Assembly: GCA_037975125.1 (NCBI GenBank)
Contig: CM075852.1
Span: 19,934,025-19,998,024 of the forward strand
DNA: 64,000 bases
Source: Latrodectus hesperus
Taxonomy: Eukaryota; Arthropoda; Arachnida; Araneae; Theridiidae
Direction of reading: 5' to 3'
Below are positions 33,240 to 44,590 of this stretch, one piece after another. The notes beneath the pieces are model-generated. The model had not been told where the DNA came from and searched no databases. It saw only the letters and a program-made list of their open reading frames with translations. The position numbers were made by a program, and so were the translations under genes. Every line of letters starts with the position of its first letter. Position 1 is the first letter of the stretch.

Positions 33240-34807
33240 CTGTATTCCTCGAAACAGCTTTCTGTATTGATTATAAATTATATTCATTAGTTTCTGTTTT
33301 AAGTAATTAATTAACTCAAAATATTTGAGTTCAAAGATGCAAAAATTAATAAATAAATAAAATTAAAAAAGCTAGCTTATTCATTTGACGATTTCTTCAG
33401 TGCTTATGGTGTATAATTTCAAGAATGTGACATATTGCTTGGTATGATAACATTTGTTTCTGTATATCGCTGTATGATTTAAGTAAATGCTTATAAGAAC
33501 ATAAATTATTTATTTATAAAATCTGTATACTCTATGTTGAACAAAAAATAGGGCTGGAATATTTTAAAACTTCATAAGATTATCGTAATGATAAAATGTA
33601 AAAATTCATAGAAAGTATAACGAGATATAATAAGTTAACTTATGTATGAAAAAATATTAGCCTGCTCATGCAATGCTTATGTACCGAAATTTGGATCTTA
33701 GACATTGTATTTTAATGAATACAAAATTCAAAACGTAGAAACTATGTTGAAACCATCTAAAATACAAATTTCATGAAACGGACAAAAATATTAGGGAATA
33801 CAATTATTCACTTTGCTATCTTATAATCATGACATTTTTTAAGTAATCTTAAGTAATATGTAATAATATTTTGCATCAGAGTAACTTGGCTCATCTTATG
33901 GGTTACGTCATTTCATAGAACATTAAGTCTGGTCAAATAAAATTACCTTGTTTTAATATTCCTTTCTAATTGAATCGATCATAAAAACAAAATAAAATTT
34001 ATTGTGACACCAATGAAAATCATTATATATTTAAAAATTAATATTTTTCACTTACACCTATATCTACATTCTCTGAAATAAATATTGTCTACAATTTACT
34101 TTATTTCTTATTTTATACTCATCCGAGTAAAATGATATCAATAAACTCATTGAAATAAAAATTTTCTTAAAATTAATTACTATTTAAGCACATGTATATG
34201 ATTTAAAATTATATTTTGTGTGAAGCTTACTTAGTGATGACAAATATTAAATTTTGTTTCAAACACTGAATAAAATAAATGTATTTACATATCAACTGAA
34301 ATCGATAAAAATTCAAGATTTTATTTTTACTAATTTTACCTAAATCACATTAACGTACTATATTATTTAAATTCTATTCTCTTATCAAGATCATTTTCTT
34401 AAATCTTGATCTGTAGAAGATTTTCGGATTTTGCCAGCCAATAATCCATCTCATATTTGGAAGGTTAATTTCTACGCTAAAGGATTATGTTGATATATAG
34501 TACAAGTATTATTAATATACATGACGCAGATTATCTTATTGGTTTAATTTGTGTTTTTATAAGAACAGTATAAATATTGAAAAATTATTTTTTTATACTC
34601 AAATTATTTTAATATATTTTTTCCTGTTTGCAACACTATTGTTCCATTCTTGAAAATGTTTTGCTATTGGAATATTTAAAATCGCTTGTTTTCAATTGTA
34701 GCAATAAAATTTCGTTTCATGCGACTGAACTTTCTATTCTTAAACAAAAACTGGTTTACTCTTAATGTTTAATAAAAAGTAAAAAATCAATTTAAAAATG
34801 AGCTAAA

Positions 34808-34847
<40 letters not shown>

Positions 34848-35386
34848 CTAGTTTTTAAATTTAATAATATTGATCAGCTTGCAAATAAGAAAGCAAGGTA
34901 AGTACTTTTTTGAATATTTTTATGCATTATTTGTAATAAAAGTAAACTTGCACACACATCTTTCTTTTTGAAAAGAGCATTTGTTATAACCATGGAATAT
35001 ATAATGCATACTTTATCGGAGATAGTTGCAATAACTACGATTTACATGATATCGTGTTTTATTGTTGAAATGTTTCTATTTCAAGTTATTGGTATTAATT
35101 TGTCTTTTACGAAGAATTTACAAATGTCTTTAATCAATATGTTAAGAAGTATAATTCTGAGCCTTCTAAAAATAATCGCATTGATTCATTTTTGGGGCTT
35201 GAGCGTGCGCGAAGTCATATTTTTCCATTGCATTTATATTTATAGAGTTTACGTTTTAGAATTATGGTAAAATTATGCTGTGTATTTATTTCTTATCTTT
35301 TTACAAAATAATGAGCAGTAATTTTCTAATATTGCAGATATCTTCTATAAGCGAATGATTTAAACGAATGAGCTACATTAGTTTCC

Positions 35387-35452
<66 letters not shown>

Positions 35453-36395
35453 AGATCATTTAAATACATTTTTCATATTCTTGGAGACTCGTCTTTTCCT
35501 TTCAATGCTATTTTCAAATTTCGGAAAGCTTTATTATTCCATAGCGAGCTTGATTAAAATTTAAATCACTAATTTTAAAATTTCCGCCTTTTCTGAAAAA
35601 AATTAAGAGTTTGTTGGCAGACATTAAAAATTTCCGACAGACTTAAGACAAACTTAAGTAATAGAAGAATTCATTGACATTGATTTGTACAAAGTTTGTT
35701 TACTAAAATTTTAAGAAACATAATAATTCACATGGGTTATTGCTAATATATATATTTTTAAATCTTCCTTTTCATATTATAGGTATTATTTTCTAATCTT
35801 AAAAGAATGCTTATAATCTTGTTTGCGAATTCGAATTGTATATGGTTGGGCTTCAGCACACCGACTATGGAAAAGTGACTTAAACGTGAAGCGTACTTCT
35901 GGCAAAATTATATGGAAATGTATCTGCCTCTTTATGAGACTGGAGCCTCCATGATAGGTAATCTGCTTTTATCTCTGTATCTTCTGCACGGATTCTACTT
36001 CCAGACCCACAGGCCCAGTTTTTGATATTATAAAAGGTGACCATTTTTGTGGGAAGAAACTCTCTGAAGTTGCTCACTTCTGCTACAGTTGCTTATATTG
36101 ATTCGAATTCCATTTTAAAGTGTAGATTCCAATCTAATTATTGCTCACGTGCAAAACAAGTGGCTACAGAGCGACAAATTTTCTGAAATTGACGATTTAA
36201 GACATTAATTGTGCAAGTATTTCGAATTGTGCATGTGATTTTATTCAAATAAGGTTTAATTTTAACACACCTTGTGAAGTGATTGTTTTCTCTTTCTAGA
36301 AATAAAAATAAAAGTGCCCATAAAACATTGCAATGAATAAAACTGTCTTTTGAACTCGCCGATCATTCATTTTTATGTATTAAATCTGTGTAGTT
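33240..36395. other. No gene recognised; (TA)n arrays
   Basis: AT-rich intergenic DNA. (TA)n runs lie at about 34809-34844 and 35391-35448. The hydrophobic 100-codon open frame at 34968-35270 sits between them and looks like translated T-rich sequence. A GC-balanced tract at 35850-36060 is unidentified. Confidence 0.55.
36104..36180 (+). mobile_element. Remnant of SINE head-C body
   Basis: GATTCGAATTCC (B-box-like) is followed by 'ATTTTAAAGTGTAGATTCC', 'TCTAATTATTGCTCACGTG' and 'CAGAGCGACAAATT'. These match the order and spacing of the SINE bodies at 2.9 and 4.1 kb. Heavily diverged and without a clear TSD. Confidence 0.5.
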
Positions 36396-36409
36396 TTTCC
36401 CTGTATCGG

Positions 36410-37163
36410 GCAAGGGTTATGATATCAAATTTTGTTGGATCCCAGGTCACGTAGGTCTCGAGGGAAATGAAATGGCAGACGCGGCTGCTAAAGCAGCCTC
36501 AAATTCAGTGCAATTTTCAATCCCTCTTTCAGATGTGAGGAAGTGTATTAAAAATTTTGTCTACTCCCTCTTCCAGGAGTTTTGGAGCATGCAGGTCATC
36601 AACAAATTGTGTACCATTTTCCCATACCTCATTTCATTATCAGTTTTACCGCTACGAAGTGCTGATGTTAGATTAACTCGCCTTCGTATCGGACACACAC
36701 GTTTCACACACAAACATTTGTTTCTATGTGAACTAAATCCATGGTGTGAAACGTGTGATGAACCATACACTGTTCAACATATTTTAATTTCATGTCATGA
36801 TTTTAACCAGCAATGTTTACACTTTTTTAATACCGATTTATTAACTTTATCAGATTTAATAGGGGATCCACCCCATAGAAACCTATTTGCTTTCTTGAGG
36901 GCAATAGGTTTTTTACATTTTATTTAATTTGTATTTTATATTTTAAAATTATATATATATATATATTTATATATACACTTGAATTTTACCCTTTTTAATT
37001 AAATTTTAAAGTAATATATACACTAATTTTTGTGTTTTAAATTTTTAATGTTGCTTGGGTTTTAAAAAAAATATAAAAATAAAAAATAAAACTTCAAAAA
37101 TCTTACTCTTGGCGCAGCTTGTCCATTTTTGGACCTTGCGCCATAAAACCCAACCAACCAACC
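36410..37163 (+). mobile_element. 5'-truncated LINE copy, RNase H end, with 14-bp TSD
   Basis: The copy opens inside the RNase H domain. From about 36417 the frame reads through 'FCWIPGHVGLEGNEMADAAA', the last conserved RNase H block of I/Jockey-type LINEs. It continues to a stop at 36927 with no interruption, including a Cys/His motif 'CETCDEPYTVQHILISC'. The ATG at 36472 is internal and not a real start. The 3' UTR ends in (CCAA)n. A perfect TSD TTTCCCTGTATCGG flanks the insertion at 36396-36409 and 37164-37177. The intact frame and perfect TSD indicate a young insertion from an element active not long ago. Confidence 0.88.
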
Positions 37164-37177
37164 TTTCCCTGTATCGG

Positions 37178-39187
37178 ATGTTATAATAAATCTCTGTATC
37201 CAGATGTGCAGAATCATCAGAATGCCTTAGTTGAATTCCAGCTTATCCTTAAGAACAATTCTTTTCGTTTTCTGATTAATGTTATTCTCAAGACATAATT
37301 TGTCTGTACTTTTAATGCATGCAATTTCTTTTATTTTGCAACATGCTAAACACTATACAAACAGTTGTTGGTCTGAATTTTTAAAGTGAGTCGTTGTTGT
37401 AATTTTTTATGGATTTTTCTGCAGTACACTTTGGATAGTGAATTATAGTGAAATGTCTTCAAGTATATGAATGCTGAAACTGTTTTATATAAATTTCAGG
37501 AAAACACCATTTAGTGTTAGCATGAATGTAATGTGGTTGGTAGTTTTGATTTTTAAGATCAACTTTCCTAACAAATATTATAACTATTTCGCTTAATATC
37601 TCCTTTTTTCTTATACAGTTTTAAATTATTTTAAACTTGAAACATTTTTTGGACATTTGTAAATAATAGTTTCTATATATTAATCCTATAGTATTATGAT
37701 TTTGAACTCTTGGTACACAAAACAGAAGATAAATTTTTTGTGATGAATTAGCTTTTGTAAACAATGAGATTTTTTAAATATTTAGTAGCAGAACGAGTAA
37801 CAGAATATGATTGAGTTGAAAAATGAATATGTATGTGTTCAAGAGACTTAAATATTTGCATATGCTTTGAATAGGATTCTTGTGTTCTGAATTAATTATT
37901 TAAATGATTTAATGCAAATCTTTCTCAATTCGAGAATTAATCATCTTCAATCACGATTATTGCAACTGTTCAAAAGTTTGTTAAAAATGGTAATATTTAA
38001 TAAGAGAAATTAATTGCAAGTAATATTCATCCTAGAAAAGATCGCACAGTATTAGCTTTGTGTGTGAAGAGTATCTTAATCGCATTTCTAAAGTAAATAA
38101 TAAGTAATATAAAGCAAAATATTAATAAATGCAAATAAAATCCATTGATACTCATTGAAATTTGTTTAATGAGTTTCATTCACATATTTTTATACTGAAC
38201 TAAAAATAAATATAAAAAATTTTACAGTGATATAAAATAATTGCTCTCACATATATGATTTGAAATACTTCTTTTTATAATTTCTTTTGACTTCAATTCA
38301 TTTAATATAAATAAGTCAAGTTTCAAACTATATGTTTGAATACAATTATTTAATTTTTTAATATAGTCTTTTAAATATTATTAATCATTTAGTTGTTTGA
38401 AATTCTTTACCAAAGAAACATTTTATTGAGTGCTTAGATCTTAATACTTAAATTTTCTTATTCATTTAGACACATATGAATTATAAGTAACGCAAATTAT
38501 AAATTTCTATAGCAGATGTTCATTTATACAAAGTCATAGGGACCAATCTCTTAAAATAGAAAAATAAATGCTAGTTGTTGAACTAATTTTTTTCTCCAGA
38601 AAACAGCTTTCTTTTTATAAAGTACGGTTTAAAAATTTTTTCAGTATATATTTCTTACATGCATTATGTAAGAAACACATACAAAGTAAATTTCATACTT
38701 AAAAATATTTTTCACTTCCATTTTATTGTTGTAAAATCAGTCATAATAATCTTATTTTTTTTCTATTTCAAAGCTGTATTTATAAAGTACATTTCCCCCC
38801 TTTTTTTCAATGTAAGAGAATGTTTCTCTTTTGTTTTCCTCAGTAAAAGTACCTTGATCTTGTTAGGCATGTTCGTTTTGCAGAAAATACAGCACTACGT
38901 CCTTTCCGTCTTATTTGATACCCAAGATCTGTTTTTCAATTTTATTTATTATGTGTTTTCAATCACTAAACATTTATATTTCATTTAAATAAACTTCTTA
39001 CTTACAATTTACATCTGAATCCACATTCATAAAACCCCGAAATTAAGTTTCGGGCTCAGCAGCTAGTTTCTTTGTCAAAGTACGTTTATGGTAATTTATA
39101 GTCACTCAAAGTGTCAAATAAAAGTTCTTGGATTTCTTTAGTTGCATTGGTTTCTTTAATAAAGCATCCATGTGGAAACGGTCTAGA
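37178..39187. other. No gene recognised
   Basis: AT-rich DNA. The open frame at 38659-38988 is T-rich and hydrophobic without recognisable features; I do not call it. Confidence 0.6.
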
Positions 39188-39242
39188 TGTCGTTTTTTTT
39201 CTGCAGCATCAATGTAAGATGCTGCAGGAAAAAAACACCGAC
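39188..39242. repeat. Hairpin with ~22-bp arms
   Basis: GTCG then a T-run and CTGCAGCATC on the left is mirrored by GATGCTGCAG, an A-run and CACCGAC on the right, with a 7-nt loop and small bulges. Unlike most AT-rich hairpins here, it holds a mixed-composition stem (CTGCAGCATC). Confidence 0.75.
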
Positions 39243-39676
39243 ATAAATTGGCAAGAGTACGGCGGTCAGAAGTTCGATTTCATAACTCGATTCTAAACCA
39301 TGATAATTCTACAAAAGAATTTACGATATTTGGCACTTGAAGCTCTTCACTATGCACTGATGCTGGGACAATGAAACGGTTGTTAGATTTAAGAACATTG
39401 AAAATAAATAATGATAAAAATGGTCAAATGACCATTGCATGAAAATAAGTTAAATTTTTTCACAATTTTCGTGCATAAATGGGATTAAAAATAATCATTG
39501 CATTTGTGGGACCATGTTTATGACCAGTCACTAATTCGAAAAATGATGAGTTTTCGTATGTGATATTTGTTAAAACGAGTGTCTTTGTTGTAATTTGTTT
39601 TGTAAAGTAAAAATTCACAAAACAATATATACTAACGTTTGAAGTGAAAACTGTACAAATTGTTAATTGAGAACAA

Positions 39677-39904
39677 TAATACTTTTTCACTTATTTACTT
39701 GGTTCTTATATTTTTGAAACGCTCATATGAGTTTTATTAAAAAGAATTGTGATGAAGTGTCCAGTCAATGTTAATTAATAGTTTTAGTTAATACTTTTTC
39801 ACTTATTTACTTGGTTCTTATATTTTTGGAACACTCATATGAATCTTATTAAAAAGAAAGAATTGCGATGAAGTGTCCAATCAATGTTAATTAATAGTTT
39901 TAGT
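39677..39904. repeat. Tandem duplication, ~112-bp units
   Basis: Unit 1 (39677-39788) and unit 2 (39789-39904) share TAATACTTTTTCACTTATTT and GATGAAGTGTCCA...GTTAATTAATAG. They differ by a few substitutions and a 4-base AAAG insertion in unit 2. Confidence 0.85.
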
Positions 39905-41898
39905 TGGGAAAGTATTGATTTAGAAAGAGGGAACGAATAAAGATTAGGTAATGACGAAATTGTTTTTCTCATTCTTTAAACCTTATTTTATAAAATTTAA
40001 AATTATTCAAACTTAAGGATCTCTCCCAACGTTAATAAAGTAAAATTTATTTATAAATTAATGTTAATACAATTTTATTGCCTTATTTAAAGATGCATTA
40101 TTTAAAAGATAAAATTACAAATAATATATTAGACGAAACTAAATTGTAATTAACAAGTTCCTTCAGAGTTTTTTCTTAAAATATTTTTGAAGTATTTTAT
40201 TCTTATATATAAAAAACTAGAGATACAAGCCTTGATTATATAGCGCCAACTGGCTTTTTCACAAATGTCCCTGTATTCGTTTTCATTCCATCAATTTTAT
40301 ACATATTAAAATAATTGCATTTAATTAACTTCAGCTGCCACAGACAATGTTCAATCGTATTATTTGTTCATTAAATCCTGTTTAATTTCTATTTATTATT
40401 GCATCAATTTTTATCCATGAACCAGTAGTGAACGGTGTATCAAATTATCTCTGTTTACTTTAGGAAAATTATTTACTAACAATTAGAATTAAAAAAATGT
40501 ATCCATCTATGGAAAACGATGCAAATTTATGTTCTATATCAAATTTGGTTTTAGAATTAAAAAATGTCTCGTTTATTAAATGTGAAATATATATATTGTA
40601 TAAACAATTATACTGTGTTTTGTGAGTTTCGTAACATGCATGCATAAGTAAACATTATTCAAAATCTTTCAATAAATATAATTCCCAAAAATTATTAAAG
40701 TTTAGTGCTGCTATCTAGTGGGGATCTTAAAAACCAATTATATTCCTGTTTTATTTTTACTAATAATTTGAAAAATAAAATTACACAAATACCAAAAATT
40801 TATCCCTCTTCAATTGAAAAATCCATTAAAATATTTTAACATTGTATTGTATTTAATAATCTTATAAAGCTGTTTGAATTTCAACTGAAAGAGAGTTTCT
40901 AATTTTTGACATGTCTAATTTAAAAAGCTTCTATATGAATTGCGCTACAATCTAGTGGATATATTGAAAATTTTCGTTTACATTACCTATTATTAAGAAA
41001 TTTTAAAATAAGTTTGAAAATTTTAGCAATTTGAAATACTTTATTGGTATTATAATTATAATTCAAGAATTTTAGGAATTATTTTAGACTTTTTAGGTAC
41101 TTTTTGCAAAGTACAATAGTTATATATAATACTCGCAGTAATAAATGAGTAATTTCTAAAAAATTAAATCAGTTATGTAATTGATTAATAAAAATATTTT
41201 TCAATGTCTTATAAATTTGCACGATTAATAACTTTCCGAGTTTAAAACAAATAAAAAATTTATTTCTTGATATCCAAATCGTTTTTGAAAATAAAATCCA
41301 AAAATCACATAGAATACTGCATACTAACAGTTTGAAAGAAAGTATAATTACATAGCTTGTCACAGAATTTATTATCAAAATGGGAAACAACATTTTTTTT
41401 TTTTGCAACGTGTATTGATTTTATTCTAAATATGCATAGTAAAATTTTGTATTATTTAAAATAGAAATAAAATATTGATTAATGTAATTAAAATTTTTTG
41501 AGAACAGTTGAAATAACATATTTTATCTCACAGTAATAAATCATTAATTTAGAGTTCTTTATTATTTCATTATAACTTTTAAATCTCAGATGAAAGGTTT
41601 TAAAAAGTATTTTCAAAATAAAGAATAGTAATTTAATTTCAATAATATTTTCTGAAAAAGGGCAATAATTAACTTATTTTAATTTTATATTTCCAATTTA
41701 TTTATTTTTCAGTCATAAAAATTTTTTTCGCATCGGGAGTAATTAACTATGCATATCTGATGAATAAAGTATCTAATCTAAGTTGTTGCAATCGGAATCC
41801 ATGAAACGCATTGACGCATTCTATAAGTTCGGAGAAAAAATTTTATCAAAGTCTATCATTTGGAGCTTAATTATTAATGTAATAATTTATTTAGACTA
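39905..41898. other. No gene recognised
   Basis: AT-rich intergenic DNA; no supported open frame. It ends at the TA dinucleotide (41897-41898) bordering the Tc1-like element. Confidence 0.6.
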
Positions 41899-43225
41899 CA
41901 GTGAGTGTAAAAAGTATTCGTACAGTACGACAATTGATTTAAAAGAGATCCGTTCATAAAAATTATAAATTCCATTTTAATTAATTATAAATACATAATA
42001 GAACATATTTTCATGTGAAATTTACACAAAAACAATTTTTTACATCAATAATTTACAAAACTGTAACAATCCAACATCTTCTGGTGTAAAAAGTATTCGT
42101 ACACCAAAAGAAATGCAAATTTTTTTAAGTTATATTTTGTTATTGATTTAGACATTAAGATGTAGTTAATTGACGTCATTTTGTAAGTTACTTGGTTCTA
42201 GTGGAAATTCTAATGTAGCGGGAAACGAGAAATTCTGGAATGGGTTGTAAAAATAAAGAGAAGTGTTTCCGAAAGAAAACTGATTTTAAAACTCCGTAAA
42301 AATGGTAAATCGTACAAGATTTCTGATCTGGTTGATAGACCCCGTTCAACTGTGCAGTTAACTAGCAATAAAAAAGTTTGCTGCAACTCTAACGATTCAA
42401 AACAGTTCTCGTGCCGGGTGACCATGTCTATTGACATCATCTGACAGATGGTTTCTGGTACGTTCATTGAAGAAGGATACCAAAATAAGTGCTCCTACAT
42501 TAACATCAAAATTGAAGAACATGGGAACAGCAGTCTCCGTACGTACTGTTCTAAATGCATGCAGAACTGAAGGTTTCCATGGCCGTGTTGCGAGACGAAA
42601 ATTCTTTGTAGTGAGAAGAATCAGAAGCTGCGATTGTTTTTCGCCAAGCAATACGTTAATGAAAGTCCAGATTTCTGGAAAAAGATTATCTTTACAGGCG
42701 AAAGTAAATGTAACATATTTGGATCGGACGGGAGATGAATGGTATGGAGAAAGCGCAATACAGAAATGCATCCTAAGAATTTAGTACCAACAGTGAAACA
42801 TGGGAGTGGAAATCTTCTTGTTTAGGGGTTTATGAGTGCTTCTGGGGTGGGCAAATTAGTCTTCATTAAAGGCATTATGAATCATCAACTTTATATTGAC
42901 ATTTTAAGCAATAATTTAGAACCTAGGTGCAACAAAAAAGGGCTTGAATGGTGATTACGTCTTCATTTAGATAACGACCCCAAGCACACAGCCCTAAGTA
43001 CAAGGCTCTGGAGACTATACAATGCCTCAAAGTTCATGAAATTTCCTCCTCAATCGCTGCACCTCAACAGCATGGAGAATTTATGGGACGTTCTTGATAA
43101 AAATATTAGATCCAGACATATTTCTAATAAAAATGATTTGGAATCAGCTCTTAATCACGAATGGGACGCCATATCTAGCTCAATAACAACAAAATTGGTA
43201 GGTGGAATGAACTTTGAAACTCTTT
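41899..43225 (+). pseudogene. Tc1-like DD34E transposon, inactivated, right end missing
   Basis: The left terminus starts CAGTGAGTG right after TA, the Tc1 target. The direct repeat GTGTAAAAAGTATTCGTAC occurs at 41905-41923 and again at 42084-42102, the spaced transposase-binding layout of IR/DR-type Tc1 elements. Transposase pieces on the plus strand begin near 42230. They include the DNA-binding part ('LVRSLKKDTKISAPTL', about 42455), the first catalytic block near 42690, 'HLDNDPKHT' near 42970, and 'SMENLWD' near 43070. The spacing from the second Asp to the Glu is 34 residues, that is DD34E. The first catalytic Asp reads Gly (TGES instead of TDES), and frameshifts and stops break the frame. 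No right-hand terminal repeat is visible: after 'LVGGM' the sequence runs into gag-like DNA on the other strand. Confidence 0.87.
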
Positions 43226-43709
43226 AAATATATCGCCTCTTTCATGTTCGAATACTGCTCCAAATCCTTTGCGGTCATATGAACTAATAAATTGGTAGCT
43301 TTTTCACCCAAAATGTTCAACAATATCTCAGCTTTGTATTTCCTCCGGAACGTTTTTCATCTGAAAAGCTCTCTCAAGAGATTGAAAGTAAAAATTATAA
43401 GATTCTGATCGCGAGACGGCAAATGCATAGTTAGAATTCTAACACTTTTCAGTAAAACTTCTAACTTGTTCACATTATTTAAGTCGTCGTCATCGGTATT
43501 TCTTTCCTTCCATATCGAAAGTGAACCTGATTTAATTTTTTCAAGCTCCAATTGTTTTTCTAATTGCGCCAATTCAACGCCTTCAGCTTCTAAAAGTTTA
43601 ATCTCGATTTCTTCATTGTCTTTAATTTCGCATTTAACCATTTCAACAATACTTTCAAATTTCTCATTATTTTTATAGACATCACTATTTTCGATTGCTC
43701 TTTTCAGTG
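43226..43709 (-). pseudogene. Outer (older) LTR-element gag, 3' portion
   Basis: The minus strand encodes a gag-like protein: 'LKRAIENSDVYKNNEKFESI', an acidic coiled-coil segment ('EAEGVELAQLEKQLELEKIK'), then in shifted frames 'SLERAFQMKNVPEE', 'AEILLNILGEKATNLLVHMT' and 'EQYSNMKEAIYLK'. It has at least two frameshifts. The reading direction matches the fragment at 50286-50345, so both are halves of one gag opened by the younger LTR element. The Tc1-like element abuts its downstream end. Confidence 0.72.
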
Positions 43710-43859
43710 TGTTATGAAACAAACAAACAAATAAATGACTCCAATTTTGAAACATACACATTTAATTAAAAAATGAACAAAATTTACAAGGAGCCATGTA
43801 TGGGTTCGCGACAATCTCTCTCGCCTGCTTCGCGTACAACGAGAATCTTTCTGAAAAAT

Positions 43860-43896
<37 letters not shown>

Positions 43897-43935
43897 GGAT
43901 CTTAAAATCGAAAGTGCCGATGGTGAGACATTACA
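43710..43935 (-). repeat. 3' LTR of the nested LTR retrotransposon
   Basis: 226 bp, beginning TGTTATG and ending CATTACA, which gives the short inverted terminus TGTNATG. It matches the LTR at 50067-50285 throughout except for a long A-run (43860-43894 here) and scattered changes. AGTG at 43706-43709 is repeated at 50286-50289 as the target duplication. Confidence 0.93.
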
Positions 43936-43945
43936 GACTAAATTA

Positions 43946-43959
43946 TTCCTTCCTTCCCC
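43946..43959 (-). promoter_or_regulatory. Candidate polypurine tract
   Basis: On the minus strand GGGGAAGGAAGGAA lies 10 bases before the 3' LTR, where plus-strand priming of an LTR element normally starts. A second A-rich purine run lies just upstream (43965-43985). The offset from the LTR is larger than usual, so this is tentative. Confidence 0.5.
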
Positions 43960-44319
43960 GGAGTTTTTTTTTTTTCTTTTTCTCATTCTAAGGAAATCAA
44001 CCTGCAAATAAAAAAGATAAAAAAGCACACACAAACAACGAAGAGCAAAATTTAGTATTACAGATAGCCCTGATCAATCGGACTCTGGCTGAAACACAAA
44101 ATTATATGGAATTATATAATATTAAATATAAAATAAAAATATATCAAAATAGCACAAAATAATTATCTAACACAACAGAATTTTCAACCTTAACTAAACT
44201 TACAAATAGACACTATTTTACTATAAAAAAATTTTTTTTATTATGTACACATGTAACAACAATTGAAATTTGTATTAAAAAAAACATTTTAATTGAATAT
44301 CTGAGAAAAAAGAAAATAA

Positions 44320-44590
44320 TTAAGTTTGGTTATTCAGCATTCTACTGAGACTATCGGCATTCTGATGTAATTTGCCCTTTCTGTGAACAATATCAAAATT
44401 TAGGCTTTGAAGCACCAAAGCCCACCTTAAAAGTCTGGGATTAGATCCTGTATGATGTTTTAACCAAACTAAAGGGTTATGATCAGTTTCGATGATAAAT
44501 TGACCATCTAAATAATATTTTAATTTAGTAACAGCAAAAATTATTGCTGCACATTCCTTTTCTATAGTGCTATAATTTTTCTCAGATTTT
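44320..44590 (-). pseudogene. RNase H domain of the nested LTR element, out of frame
   Basis: Continues the RT frame after a one-base slip in an A/T run near 44585. Reading in the shifted frame gives the RNase H blocks 'STIEKECAAIIFAV', 'FIIETDHNPLVWL' and the terminal 'HQNADSLSR', followed by a stop at 44320. No integrase follows the RNase H, unlike the usual Ty3/gypsy arrangement. The single-base slip is the visible break; otherwise the domain looks complete. Confidence 0.85.

Noticed and set aside
34968..35270. 100-codon hydrophobic open frame that could be a membrane protein
   Set aside because: T-rich sequence between two (TA)n arrays translates to hydrophobic residues by default. No family resemblance, splice context or codon signal.
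38659..38988. 109-codon hydrophobic open frame
   Set aside because: Same reason: T-rich low-complexity coding, no recognisable domain.
43773..44034. Open frames with Lys or Phe homopolymers
   Set aside because: Products of the long A-run in the 3' LTR and adjoining purine tract.
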